Positions 25,338 to 38,039 of a stretch of 64,000 nucleotides of DNA are shown piece after piece (the stretch's first letter is position 1; every line of letters begins with the position of its first letter). The notes beneath the pieces were generated by a model, which worked only from the letters and a program-made list of their open reading frames with translations, ran no database searches and was not told the DNA's origin. The translations under genes were made by a program, and so were the position numbers. The stretch comes from Sphagnum magellanicum (lineage: Eukaryota; Streptophyta; Sphagnopsida; Sphagnales; Sphagnaceae): NCBI GenBank assembly GCA_021904315.1, contig CM038917.1, forward strand, positions 19,762,041 through 19,826,040. The letters run 5' to 3'.

Positions 25338-27756
25338 GGGGTGAATCATCTACTTGGACAGCTATATATCAATCCTTGTAACCACATGTCAAATAAGCAA
25401 AGCATGGATGTAGGAGAACTGAACCATTCAACAAGGAATGGTTTACACAGCTCATAAGCTACTAACATCATTCTGCCCAATGCATACAGGATGCTAACTA
25501 TATTAGCCTCATCCGCATAGATTTGTCCACTAGAGAGAATATTATCTCAGCAGGGCAAATCTCATCACAAATCAGCACCTTGAAAATAAATTCATTGCAC
25601 TGATGGAACACAGTGTGACATAGTAAGGACACAACTCTGAGACCTCCTTTCAACTTGCCAAGTCTTTCAGCTCTGAGACCAACTGCAAAGAATAAATCAC
25701 TTGATCAAGTCCAACCCTTCCCTTTCCAGCTTGAGGAGATTGAATCCTGCTGATCAAGTTCAACTCTTTCCAATTTTTGTAGGAGATTTTTCAATACTAT
25801 ATCTATATCAGCTTTGAGAAAACAGGTGCACTCACCAAACTGATGTCATAAAACTATCAGGGGCTTCTACACATCATTCTTGCCATATATATCCATGGCT
25901 ATATTTTGTATTCTTGCCTTATTTATTCAGGAGAAATTAACCTGCAAGTTTTGTATGTTAGCCAAGTATCTGAACCATTCTATGCTGCTGGGGCAAAGCT
26001 TGCTGCACTAAAATTATGGAAGCTTGGACTTGATTCAAGAGTTTGAGTCACTTGAAGGTCCCAAAGAGCTGATGAAACTAGCAGATGGTGAAGAATCCTT
26101 CTAGCAGACTCTGCCCATAAATGAACTAAATTTCCCCCCTTTGAAGAAAGTGAACAGCTTGACAAACTGGATCACATAGCAATATACCTCTGAAAATGCC
26201 AAAAAATCTCCACAACAACAAATTGAAGGTAGTTCATGACAATAAGTGCAGTCATAACCTTGTGAGAGTTGCTTACAAAGGGTGAGACCATCACCTTTAT
26301 CATGAATAGTCAGATGCAATTACTACACACTGACTTCATCAGCTACCTTTGGTGGGTGTAGTAGATAAGTATCTAATATTTTGCTCAAGACTTCAGGCAA
26401 ACCATTATATCAAATCTGCAATAGTCGGAGTTTCTGTCATCCCCAAACCACAGGAAGACTCAGACATCATGTTGTGTAGCACTTGAGACACAGCTAATCC
26501 CACAAGTCAACAGTCTCCTATCAAGCTGCAACAAGCCTGTGAGGGTAAGAAGTCTCATTTCATTTTAGATTTCCCTATAAAAAAAGCAGGCATCTAAGCC
26601 AAGCACATAGAGAGACAGAGAGGGTAGACCAAGAAGAAAGCCTCTCTGACCATAGACCACATAAAAACAAGGAAGGATCTATGATGAATAGCAATAAATC
26701 ACCCCACACAAAGACTGAAATAATCCACCAACATCAAGCCTGAGAATAGATCCTATGCAGAGACCATAACTTACACCATATCATCACTAAACATGCACAA
26801 ATTCATCATTAACCAAACAATGTGAATGGTGAACTCTAAAGAAATACAAGGGGTGTGTCACACAGTGGCCTTGCCATTTACATTAAAAAGTATCTTAAGG
26901 CACAAGAAGAATTATGCAAACTCAAATATATTACCATGCAAAAACATAATTTTCAAAAAATCCTCTAAAAGAAACCAAAATCCTTCAAGATATCATAACT
27001 CTATAACTAATCTCAAGTTTCAACACAAGCCAAAATATCATCTTTCAAAAATCCTCCTATCAAAATAGACCTATTACCTAGGGGCCAAAGTCCCTTAAGC
27101 TACTATACTCTATAATGAATATAAATGCAACATCCATGCCTACCAAGGCAAGGCCAACAATCATATTTTGCATGGAATTTGAGTGAGATGTAACCTAAAA
27201 AAAGTTCATTTTTTTCACATTGAATTGTCTTAACCCAATTAAGATTTCTGGGTTTCCAAGGCTCAAATCACATGGTTTGGGTACCTCTTATTCCACAAAC
27301 CAGCATCAATAGTAAAACTTATGCTCAGCAGCTTTACATCAGTATCTTGATTAACAGCATTCTCATAGGTCTCACATTTTCTAAGCTGTGGATCCTTCTG
27401 CAGCATCACTGCCCCACACCCAAGCTTTTTGCAAGCCATCACCTTTACAAAGGCCCCCGATTTCATAGTATTTATTTTTGACATTGAAAATGGGGGCTGA
27501 AGAATTAAGAATGGACATCAAAAGCTTACTTGAACAAGTGGTGTGTTCTACAGTGCCAGAGCTCCATTCAAAAGATGCAGTCTGGGAGCAATTAAATTCC
27601 TACGAGTGAGCTACAAACACAAACAATCAGTTCCATGGTAGGAACATGTTATTAGCATTCCATTGTGAAGGGGCAGCCAGCACTGATTCCAAACAAGAAG
27701 CCATCACAATGTAATAGTAGCCCCTCAACAAAGGTGAAAGAGAGAGCAGAATGTTA
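25338..27756. other. intergenic between the convergent PHO1 and IDH genes
   Basis: It should hold both 3' UTRs. I see no coding exon, no repeat unit and no RNA gene. Confidence 0.5.
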
Positions 27757-30719
27757 TTAGCCTAGCTTCCCAATCACAGCATCAACTATGTCCTGAGTGC
27801 TACTGGTGCCCCCAAGGTCTTTTGTGCGATATGTGCCTTCTGCTAACACATTCAGCACAGCTTGCTCAAGTCGATCTGCAAATGATGGAAACTGAAGGTG
27901 TCGTAGCATCATTGCTGAAGATAACAGCAATGCAGTGGGGTTTGCTGTACGTCCTTGAACTAGTTTCTCATTTCCTACATTCCCTGCTGAAGCTCCCTGC
28001 TCAAAGACTGCATGCTCAGCACCCACATTCCCTGCACATACACAGCTTAGCCGCCCATTCAAATTGAGATCACTGTTGACACTATGTCTTTGTCAAAGAA
28101 TGCAATGGTTGGGTCTTTAGAACTCTACTTCTGAGCTTCATCATGCATAGTGTTTTGTCATGTTGTAGTGCCTCCCTGCTTATGGTCTAATGTGTTTTCA
28201 CAAGCTGATCATGTGACCTATTCCATTGAATCTCTGCTTGACATCAAACCACAACCCTGTGCTTCTGAAAAGACATCTTTGTATGTATAGGAGAAGGGCT
28301 GGTCTTGAGGCCATTCTGCATTTTGAGGTGCTGGATAAATGTCCCAGGCACCAAGGAACGCAAAATGGCAGAAAGACCAGTGCTTCTCCTGCATAAAGAC
28401 CAGGGATTTTATAAAAATAAGGAAGCCATTATTAAGAAATGAAGAGGGATCACATCTTTCAAAGCATAAGATTTGTCTTCAGCAATGTCTTTGACAGCGG
28501 AAGATTCCTGAAAGTATTCACTCAGATAATGGACAGCAAATAACAAAGAAAAATAAGTCCCAGGTCCTTATGCACTAGAAAAGTGTAGTGAGGTAGAGAG
28601 AAAGGCCTCTATACCTCCTGGCATGACACCAGTACCACCAGCAATACCAGCTGCTGTGTTTGCCACCAATGTGCCATAGAGATTAGGTGTGACCTGCAAT
28701 TGCCATCCAATACCCAAGTTATGAAGGGTTGGTAGTGTAGCTGACATGATCTGACAAGCAAACCAATACACAACTACACAAAAATGAGAAGCATGAGAGA
28801 GAAAACATAAGTGAGGGAAAAATTAAAACTATCAAGAACTTCTACAAACTTATGATTGAAGATCTGATAATAAAGTTATAGAAATTTCAGATCGGACAAC
28901 ATATCAGACTGCAGTGGGGAGAGAGAGAGAGAGATCAAAAGGAATTGAGGAAGCAAAGGGCATGAGACAAAGTCTTGATGATACCATCACATCAAATTGC
29001 TGTGGCTTAGAGACCAGCTGCATGCAGCAATTGTCCACAATAACCTCATTGTACTTTATAACTGGGTACTTTTTGGCCACCTCCCGACAAGACTCCAGGA
29101 AAAGGCCATCAGCCAGTTTCATGATGTTGGCCTTGTGCACCGCAGTCACCGTCTTGCGGTTGTTGAGATAGGCATACTCAAATGCATACTTTGCTATGCG
29201 TTCTGAGCAAAACTTTGTAATCACCTACCCAAGTCCCCATGTTAGAGACATGCCAATCTTATACAATTATCCATATATTGCACAATCCACAGAACCCAAA
29301 CTCGGTCCCACTTGGGTAGATGAGGGCAAAATAGAGTAGTAAAAGGAAGGGTTCACCAAACTGCAAATATCAAAGTGAACAATCCTGGTTACAGATAAAA
29401 AGGCAATCCAACTTCAGTCACCCTTTCTTGTTGCACTAATTGCATTCACATGGCACAAGTCATAACTCTTGAAAACAACTTGACCATAACAGCATCATGA
29501 GAGACTACCAAATGAGATTCATGTGAAGTACTGAGAGAGCTAAGAGCTCCATGACATGATGCATCTTGGTGAGTGACAAACTCTTTACATATCAATCATG
29601 GGTCTAAAAAAATACTCAAGAGATTGCAGAGATTGCACCAAACATCAATGGAAAAGCTTTGCATGTAATTTCAATCTCAGAAGGGATCTACAAGCAGGGT
29701 TCAGATCTAAACTGATGGCAAGATTACTGATGAGACTGCCATCAATAGTTTCATGTACCATGGATACTAAAGCCTTCACTGTTGCACCTGCCCTGAGGAT
29801 ACAACAGTATAACTGCCTCCAAAAAGGAATGTACATGCAATGGGAGAAATTAGGGTTTCATGTATCAATCGCGAAACAAGGACACAACTCTCTGCAACCT
29901 GTTGGGCAATGTTTAGGGTTGCTTCTGAATGCCAGAGATTTTCGCCATCCAGATCTCAGCCTATCTAGGGTGTTGTGTCATAGCCTCAGATAGAGAATTT
30001 AGTTGCTATAACAACGTGGGCAATGAATCTGAAAACCCGATGTGTTGCAATTCCAACATGTACAGAGATTTGGCCAAGTCTCTCTCTCTCTCTCTGATGA
30101 CCTAACCTAACACAACCTACTCAAGCGGAGAACGTCCTAAAAATAGGATGTACAAAAGCTTGAGCAGATTCTTCACTACCGATGATGAGGAAAGTAGAAA
30201 AGGGCAGTTGGGAAGGTAAACGGTGTAGAATACCTTTAGGCTCTCGACAACGCCAGGAACCACTTCATGCTCAAGACCGGAATACTCGCCCTCAGTGTTC
30301 TCACGAATCACCACAATGTTAACGTTGTCATGTCGCGTCTTCAAACCTGGCAAGTTGAAACAATGCACCAAGGAGGCGTACAAATCCAACTCCTTCCGCA
30401 ATTGCACGTTCAGCGAGCTGACACCACCACCCACGGGCGTAGCCAAGCCACCCTTGAGACAAACCTTGTTCTTCCTGATGGAATCCATCACTTCTACGGG
30501 TACCTTATCCATCTTCCCCGATACCTCGTACTCCTCGAAATACACCGGCGCGTGCATCGCCTTCATCACTTGTACCACCGCCCCTGTTACCAACGGCCCT
30601 ATACCATCTCCCGGAATCAAAGTCACAGCTCTGGGATTCCCGTCTCCAGGCCGTGGCATATATGTTATCCCTCGAGTCTGTTGTTGCCATTGCCTTACTA
30701 ATCCCCTCAACATCGTCAT
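27757..30719 (-). CDS. IDH1: NAD-dependent isocitrate dehydrogenase, regulatory-type subunit, mitochondrial
   Basis: Four exons on the minus strand: 30719-30234, 29224-28985, 28693-28615, 28031-27757 (359 residues; Arabidopsis IDH1 has 367). All introns are GT-AG with phases that join. A short basic leader ([17 protein letters not shown]) looks like a mitochondrial transit peptide. Then come [91 protein letters not shown] and [16 protein letters not shown]. The enzyme oxidises isocitrate to 2-oxoglutarate in the TCA cycle as a heteromer; this subunit resembles the plant regulatory group, which lacks part of the catalytic site. In-frame ATGs also lie at 30800, 30743 and 30713; I chose 30719 because it starts the transit-like segment. 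Confidence 0.93.
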
Positions 30720-31280
30720 CCCCCTCCCTCCCTCCCACGCCATTCCCCCCTCCCACCACCACTCCCACCGCAAAGGTCCGAAACCGCAATCCAACAACAA
30801 CCCCTACAGCACCCCTACAACACCCCCAAAAAACAAAAACCAAAAAAACCAGAAAACAAAAACAGAAAAAATCGTTCTTAACACTTGTGACCCAGTTGCA
30901 GCTTTTCTTCTTTTTTCTCTGCAAAGCAAGAAGCAAGCAACAATTGTGCTATCGAGCACCGATGCAAAGGAGCTCCGATCGAGTAGCGAAGGATTGGGAC
31001 AAAGAAGAATTTTTGGGTGAAGAATCTATTATGTTTTGGTGCTGGTGGTGGCAAGTAACTCGGCGCGTCGCGTCGCAGGACTCTCAACTCTCTCTCTTGA
31101 AGAAATCATTGAGAGCGTGGCTGGGGAACAACTGAATTTTTGAGAAACAATTTTTTATAACTCCTCAACTGCATTTGGATTTTTTTTTCTCTCCATTTTC
31201 CATTTTACATTTTTTTGCTGCTGAACAAGAAAGGGGGTAGACATGAATTTTTAAGGTGTTGGTGATGTCAGGGTTTTTTT
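30720..31280 (-). promoter_or_regulatory. presumed promoter and leader of the IDH gene
   Basis: Directly upstream of the IDH start, on the minus strand, is a G/T-rich leader (the plus strand reads as AACAACAACCCC and AAAAACCAAAAA runs at 30790-30875). No clear TATA box was found. The extent is inferred from position only. Confidence 0.3.
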
Positions 31281-31282
31281 CT

Positions 31283-31495
31283 TTCAATTTCCTGATGCAG
31301 TCACAGTGGCGATCATCCACAAGAGGAATTAGCTAAATTTGGCTACAAGACAGAGAGGAAAATAGGAAAATATTGAGAATCCTGCTATATTTTGGCGACC
31401 TGTTGGAACCTATTGTCTATATATGGCAATTTCAGAAAGAATTCCCTGGAAATCTGGTGACTTTGGGTGCATTCTTTTCACAAAAATCCTTTGTA
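31283..31495 (+). repeat. dispersed repeat family R1, copy C
   Basis: Shows TTCCTGATGCAGTCACAGTGG, GATCATCCACAAGA, TTAGCTAAATTTGGCTAC, AATCCTGCTATATTT, GAAATCTGGTGACTTTGGG and AAAAATCCTTTGTATGAG in the same order and spacing as copy B, 18 kb away. Its left edge lies just upstream of the IDH promoter. Confidence 0.7.
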
Positions 31496-31560
31496 TGAGT
31501 CAGACTGGAATTTTCCTCTTATTGCCAAAACGTAAAAATTCGCCAAAAAAAAGGTGTCAC

Positions 31561-31745
31561 TTCTTGTTCAAGGTATATTTCTCGCTCACACAAAAAATTG
31601 GGTAAACAAGGAATTTTTATGTGTTGTTGTTCATGATAAATTTATTGCTCACACAAAAATGGGTAGATATGCTATTTTTATGGTTTGTTGTTCATGGTGT
31701 AAATTTTATTGGTGGCACAGAAATGGGTATAGGAATTTTAATGAG
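31561..31745 (+). repeat. three-copy tandem repeat of about 60 bp
   Basis: Units start near 31563, 31624 and 31685, each with TTGTTCA, a block GCTCACACAAAAA (or a variant), GGGTA and AATTTTTATG. The copies have diverged considerably. It directly follows R1 copy C and may be an internal part of that repeat. Confidence 0.65.
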
Positions 31746-31749
31746 TTTT

Positions 31750-34700
31750 CCTGGTAGATTCTGCAACCAAAAAATGTTAGACTGATTGCTAATGTTTTAG
31801 GGACTTTAATAGGCCACTTTTTGCAGAGTTTATGAAGCCACTTTTCATGGCCAAATGTCTAATCGCATGTTAGAGAGCATGCCCTGTTTGGTTCGTCCCT
31901 ATTACAAAAACCTAAATTGTTTGTGAATACGTAGTAACTATGCACTAACACATCAAAGCAAATGGGCAAGCAACCTCCAAAAAAGACTAAGGAAACGAAC
32001 ATGTTATGTGTTGAGTAAGATGATAGGGTAAGCCTCACCATTGAGGGCGTTATGCTAGCGTTAGGACTATAGTACTCCTGGGGACTGTTTGGATTCACAA
32101 AGACACTTGAAACGAGTAGAAAATAGTGAAAGCCAGCAGTCAAGGGGCATAAGTGTAACAGTTCCAAAAAATTCTGAAATAATCTTCGTCATCATCCTCT
32201 TGTGGTGTATATGAAAATCAAATGCAACCAGAGCACAAGACTAACTGGGTAATGGGGTTGTTCTTTTGTGAAGGATTCTGTTGCACTCTCTTAACATAGA
32301 ATGTGATCCATCTCACTTGGTTCCACTAGGAAGGAAGGAGTCCAGACTTGATACTGATTGGGGACTGGTTATTCAGCTGCTGTTTTCTTTTCTGCGGGTT
32401 CTGATGCTTGGCATCGTCACCCCTTGTGGGATCCACTTTCATGGAGTACTAGGGTTTGTGGGTGGTGACTTGTGCAATTTGTAAAACATATGCAGCCAGA
32501 TCTCTTTTATGAAAGTAGGATGGACAGAATGGGATTGCATTAAATTGTTTGCTTATGGTAATCAGTAGTGAGAATCAAGTTCCACATCATGTCATGCATT
32601 CCCTGTGCATTCATTCATTCATTTAAGTTATTATCAACATGTTTCAATTGAAGTTTCTTTTTTGCACATCTCTTGTGGAAACTGAAGGTTTTTCTCAGTG
32701 ATTATGAGTTCATGTTTCATATATATATGACTTTGATCAGACTGAGAAGAAGAAATTCATGAATATGCTCATAGTTGTAGGTCCATCTTGGAGAAGAAAC
32801 TTGTTTAAGATTGAGGTTTTGTCAGTGCACTCTGCTGTTGTGAGAAATGTAATCTTTATTGTGGGTGTGTCAAGTGCAGTCCATAATGGTGTCCAGTCCA
32901 TGTCCAATTCATATGAATCCTATGGATTGGATGCCAGATGATGTCTTCTTCTATTGAGATTTGTGTATCTTCATTGTTCTTTGTTTCTCTCCTATCTTTT
33001 CTTTGCTGGAGTAGAGGTCTTCAACCTGAACCACCAGCTGCCCTCCTCTGCTCACCTTTGTACAACATGTAAGGGTATAAATGGCAAAGGTCTCCTCTTG
33101 TCAAAGTGGAAAGGTGTGTTCTTCATTCATCCCATCATCATCACATTGTTTCTCATTTTAGATTCCAAACCAGCTCTCATGATCAAGTTTCTTCACTAAT
33201 TATCACAAGTTATGTTCTCAGTCATCTAAACATTAGTGTGGAGGACAGGTACCTAGATTGTGAGAAAAAAGAACTCATTGTGAGGGCTCATCCATGTGAT
33301 GATGGGCAACCTGACTTTCAAGATTTTGAATCCCAGAACACAGCCCATACAGATGAGAAACATTAACAACCCTAGAAACGTTGACCTCTTCAAATGGAAG
33401 TGCCTTGGTGTTGAAAAGTGAGCAAGGTTCTCTCTATAGATTCCCTAAAGTGAGGAGCATAGTCACAGCAGACAGGAAGAGAAAATACCACAAATTGCCA
33501 TGTGGTTGGAGCAGCTATGAGTAGCCAGAAGAGGGGTGATCCAGCATGACCCTTGGAGTCACATGTGAGTTCATAGGGTTGGGGAAAATGTACCTCATCT
33601 ACAGACAACATGACTCCTGCCACAGAAGAATATTTCTCCTTGGCATCAGTTGAGAGCACATCAAGATACAAACCAGCTGCTAGACATGCCCTCGATTTTT
33701 TTTGAATCAGCTGCCAAAATCTGATGGTAGCAAATATTCAACTAGCCTGGCAAGCTGAGGAATGACCTGGATGATTCTCACAGAGCTTGCACATTAATGG
33801 GCTTTCTAAACCTGCAGTCATTTGTGGCTATGGCTCTCTTATTATCTCCTCATGCAAATCATAAAATGACATTGGAAATCTTCACAGATCAATGCCAAAT
33901 TAAATCCAATTAAATTTCCAATTTTTTGTCTGAAATGGAACATTAACTGGTTCTCTAGTGCCCAGCAAAGCTCCATTTGACCTAAAAAAATCAGCAGATC
34001 ATCCCTTGAAGTCATGATTCACAGCAAATCCCTGATGACCATGGAACTCTCCAATACATAATTGTCTGAAAAACTCCAAAGCCAATGGATTTTCTATGGA
34101 AACTTTGTTATAAATTTGGTGCACAGTGATGTTAGTGATCTGAAGAAGTGATTGTTCAACCTATCCACAGACTTGTGTGTGATTACATATTGGGCTTAAA
34201 TCATATAGGCCCTTCATGAAGTCCTGCAGCTTTGAACACCCAATATGTTCATCTTCACAGCAAGCAACATTATCCCAAGATTGCAAGATCCAAAATAGGG
34301 GGGTTTCAAAGGTTGATTCTCTCATTCGCATTTAAATTCTGCTTATGTTCTTGATTAGGTGATCATTGAGGCTGAAACTTTGAAATCCTGATTTCGTTTT
34401 GTTGCTTATCTGAGGATTATTTTGCCGATTACTATTACAGCTCAAATTCCATAATTCCATGGTGAGAAGAAGTGCTTCTGGACATCTAGAGTGAGAAAGG
34501 TTAAAAGTCCAGACCCTACTTTCACTTCACACCGATCGTGAGAAAGTGTTCACAAGAGTGACATTTGAATCGTTGATGATTCAATAATCAATCCAGCCAT
34601 ATTCAACCAAGTGAACGTTTGAGATAATCACCTATTGAAATAATCCATTATTGAACATTACTATTGAAGAATGATGGCAAGGTCAACATTTCAGTGTCAA

Positions 34701-35520
34701 ACAACTATTTTCTTTTGAAGGTTCTACATTGAAAACTAAAATAATATTCCAAAATAGTCTCAAAGATTAGTTTCCTTCACAAATTTATGTTCTTTGAGAA
34801 ACTATTTTTAGGAAATGTCAGCATTTCTCAAAATGATATAATTAGTATGAAAGCTGCCAAAGTACAAATAAATTGAGAAGATAATCAACTTTTGAACCTT
34901 TGAACTCTGAACCCCCGCCCCCCAATGTTAAAGAACTGCTCGTAACTTGAGGACGACGGTGTTTGCACAATGCAGTAGGCTGAAATCGATCCTCGATTAT
35001 CTCGAGATGAATAGTTTGTCAACAGGCTGATCTAGATTCTAGAGCAAGTTGTTATGAGATTTGAGGTAGCTGGGTTTCTTCATGCTAAAGACAAATCGAT
35101 CACCGATACGTACAGGGAGTTGGCAATTCCAATACCCTATAAGGTCTCTTCACCAGTGGAAAAGAATTTGGAATTCGACAGACAAGGCCAAACTTGTTGC
35201 AAATTTTGTTCTAGACGGATACATGATTTGCTCCGCGGCGCGCTATAATGGGTACCACCTACGCATGCTTGTTGTACAAGGATCTGGCGTTGCCTTGAAC
35301 AATGTGTTTGAGAGCGTCGATCTGACGACACCTACCGGAGCTCAAAAGTCAGCATAACATGCCGGAACCAGAGGAAATATATATCCGGACGATGCGTATT
35401 GCGGAAGACTCTCTAAAATGGCGTCTTTTTTCTTTGCGGATACATGTACGGTGTTGTGTGCACCTGCTGCATCGCAGGAACTAGAGCTTGGCCACTTTCA
35501 TCTCTGATTATCTCTGATTC
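31750..35520. other. intergenic, no gene recognised
   Basis: Short frames only. The longest on the minus strand (33390-33671, about 93 codons) matches no family I know and I would not call it. The 34900-35400 part is richer in GC and has two overlapping short frames (35054-35357), which may be remains of a gene that I cannot identify. Confidence 0.45.
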
Positions 35521-35527
35521 TGGACTC

Positions 35528-35535
35528 TTTATATA
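35528..35535 (+). promoter_or_regulatory. candidate TATA box of the LRR relic
   Basis: TTTATATA lies in GC-richer DNA about 415 bp before the first ATG of the LRR relic. Downstream, a donor-like TTGCAG|GTAGGT at 35776/35777 and an acceptor-like GGTGCAG at 35897 suggest a leader intron. Functionality is not shown. Confidence 0.35.
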
Positions 35536-35904
35536 GCCTCGTTCAAGGAACAATTTTGCACTTGGCTAATTCTAGAGATTTATTTGCATCGAGGAGACTG
35601 CTGCCTGCTACTGCGAATTTATTCGGTCCAGTTTGGATCAGCTAGCGGCGCAATTGTTGTTGCCAATCTGCTCGTGTACATTCCGAGGGTAGCAGCTGGT
35701 TGAACTCGACAACAAGACTCCTGTCAGTCAATTTCCAACTGCCACCGACTCTTCTTCGATTTCATTAAACTTGCAGGTAGGTCCTACTGTCTTGCCCACC
35801 AGCACGCCTGTTATGCCGATCTTAGTATCGTCTTGTGCCTCACAACCATTGCTTCGTCTGTTCCTTCAAAACTGTAACAGTGAAGTTCATGGTGCAGAAC
35901 ATCA

Positions 35905-37535
35905 GTGAGATTCGTCTGGAAAATAGAGTGCGAGAATTTTGCGATGGAAGTAGATTCGGGGGATTCAGAGGCAGAGAAGACTCACGAGAAGAGCCATCTA
36001 GCTGGATCTGTGAGCGACACAGGGGAGCAGACAGCGGCCATGGCACCCAGCTGCTGGGATCGTGACGCAAATAGGAGCGAATGGAGCCGGGGATCAGAGC
36101 AGTCGCCTCTCAATCCTTGATCAGCGGCCCAGTTCTTCTGATGATCTACCAAATTGTGACAACAGGAAGACCATAGATGATATGCCCCCCACTTCAGATG
36201 ATCAGACGCTCAATGTCTCGACCACACATGCTCGCTCAGAACCTAGGCTACGAAGATGTGACCGCAAAGAAGGTGTAACTTTTGACGAGCTTATTTCAAC
36301 CCTGGAAGAATCGCAACTGTTGTACCTGGAGATCATGTTTGAGTACGAGGACGAAGACATTGTGGTGGGTGGATCCAGCGAATTAGACCACATTCAGCAG
36401 CATCGCCTTAAATGATCGATGCCATCGGCAGACGCCGGAGCTTGAAGAGACTGGACGTGTTTGGACGATGGCATATTGAGGAAGTTCGAGTGCTCTGCCA
36501 AAATCTACTTCTACATCCAGTATTGGAGGAGGTATGCCTATTCAATTCGTTTATTGATGAAAGAGAAGGCGCAATTATATCCCAAATGTTGTTGGAGCAA
36601 AACCATAATATCCTTAAACGTTGCTCACTCTCGGGTCGCGGAAGGGTGTCGGCAGTAGGAACTACAGCTTCCAAACCCGGTCTCACGTTTGACGGCTGCA
36701 GAGATATCACTTTTGACGAGCTTATTTCCGCCGCAAAAGAATTGCAACTGGAAATTGCAACTGGATCTGCTACATTTCGGCTTCGACGCCGACGACTAGC
36801 ACTTGGTGGGTGCATTCAGGGAAGCCCAAAGGGAGCATCGGCTGCAATTGATTGATGTTGTAAGCAAATGCCAGAGCTTGAAGAGACTGGAAGTGCGGGG
36901 AATATGGAATATTGAGGAAGTTGAGGTGCTCTGCCAAAATCTATTTCAATATCCCACATCGGAATGGCTATCCCTACCGTCCATTGGTGATAGAGGCGCC
37001 GCAATTGTATGCGAATTGTTGAAGAAAAACCATCTCCTCAGATATTGTTCACTCAGTTGTGGAGGGGTGACAGCAATAGGAGCTACGTCCTTTGCGTCAA
37101 TGTTGGGCGTGAATTGCACCCTGAAGTTTTTGGATCTATACGACAATCCTTTGGGACCAGATGGAATGGAGGCATTGCTTGTGCTTCTTACTGGTCAGGG
37201 TGAACACTTGCCCCTCAACAAATCACTGCAAAGTCTTTCCATTGGTGGAGCTGAAAGTAGGATGGGACAAAGCTATCGCCCGAATGCTTTGCACCAACAA
37301 CACCTTGAAGGATCTCCGTGTGAGCTATGAACCCAGTTTAACGCCATCAGATGTGTGTGTGATTTTGCAGTCTTTGGAGATTCCAAATGAAACTTTGCGC
37401 ACACTTGATTTTGATTGCTGTGAAGGTGTTGATGATGCTGAGCTGTTGGCCAAGCTCAAGGATGTTCTACAAGTCAATCTTTGGTTGGAAATCAGGTTGG
37501 AAAATACTCCATTGGAAGGGTCTCCTTATGAATAA
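35905..37535 (+). pseudogene. decayed leucine-rich-repeat protein gene
   Basis: LRR-type segments follow one another but fall into different frames: 35905-36120 (MEVDSGDSEAEKTHEKSH), 36062-36415, 36412-36855, 36803-37330 and 37161-37535. At least three small frame changes are needed and no good splice sites explain them. The repeats have the ribonuclease-inhibitor style: SLKRLDVFG, VLCQNLLLHP, LGVNCTLKFLDLYDNPLGPDG, LCTNNTLKDLRV, NETLRTLDFD. Block 36270-36700 and block 36701-37130 are tandem duplicates (shared ACTTTTGACGAGCTTATTTC at 36278 and 36709; GAGCTTGAAGAGACTGGA at 36438 and 36874). Similar proteins without transmembrane segments are common in mosses and lycophytes, sometimes as the sensor part of NLR or ROCO proteins; which one this was cannot be told. 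Confidence 0.7.
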
Positions 37536-37544
37536 GTATGTATG

Positions 37545-38035
37545 CTCCCAGTTTAAAGCTTGCATGAAATGTGTGTAAATGATTTTGAAGTCTAGAAATT
37601 TGGAGGAAAAAACTGAAACTTTGTGTGCACTTGATTTTTCTTCATCTTGGAGTCTAATAAATTTGGAGAAAAAATGAAATTTGGGTGGGCACACTTGACT
37701 TTTCTTTGAGAGATGTGACAGTGTAAAAGTTGATCGGGTGGTGTTGGCTGAATTAATGGATCAGATTCTTTGAATCTTGCAATCCTTTGTTGATGGAAAT
37801 TGGGTTGGATTGTACTCCTTCGAAAGAGCTCGATATGAACTAATAATGGTCCCAGTCTAAAATCATCAAATGTATGCAAACATGATTCTGGAGTCTAAGT
37901 GGGAGAAAAAACATGAAACTTTGTGCACATTTATTTTTTAGGGCATCAGTGTTGAAGATTATGAGGTGCTTCTAGGAGTCAAATCCTTGGGTGATGGAAA
38001 TCGGGTTGGAATTAATTCCATTCAAAGATAAGGGA
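37545..38035 (+). repeat. two further degenerate copies of the LRR gene's last exon
   Basis: The 3' part of the relic (37327-37540: CCCAGTTTAACGCCATC, GAAACTTTGCGCACACTTGA, GGTTGGAAAATACTCC) recurs twice downstream, about 37545-37845 and 37846-38035. Each copy repeats the order CCCAGT(C/T)TAAA, TTTGGAG or TGGAGTCTA, GAAACTTTGTG, GTGTTG and GGGTTGGA. Neither is open. The tandem copies show that the 3' end of the gene expanded before it decayed. Confidence 0.65.
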
Positions 38036-38039
38036 CACA

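Noticed and set aside
30267-31135. Long plus-strand open frames over the first IDH exon
   Set aside because: They are shadows of the conserved minus-strand IDH exon, whose protein matches the family throughout.
33390-33671. 93-codon minus-strand frame with protein-like composition
   Set aside because: I could not match it to any family and found no flanking splice sites or neighbouring exons.
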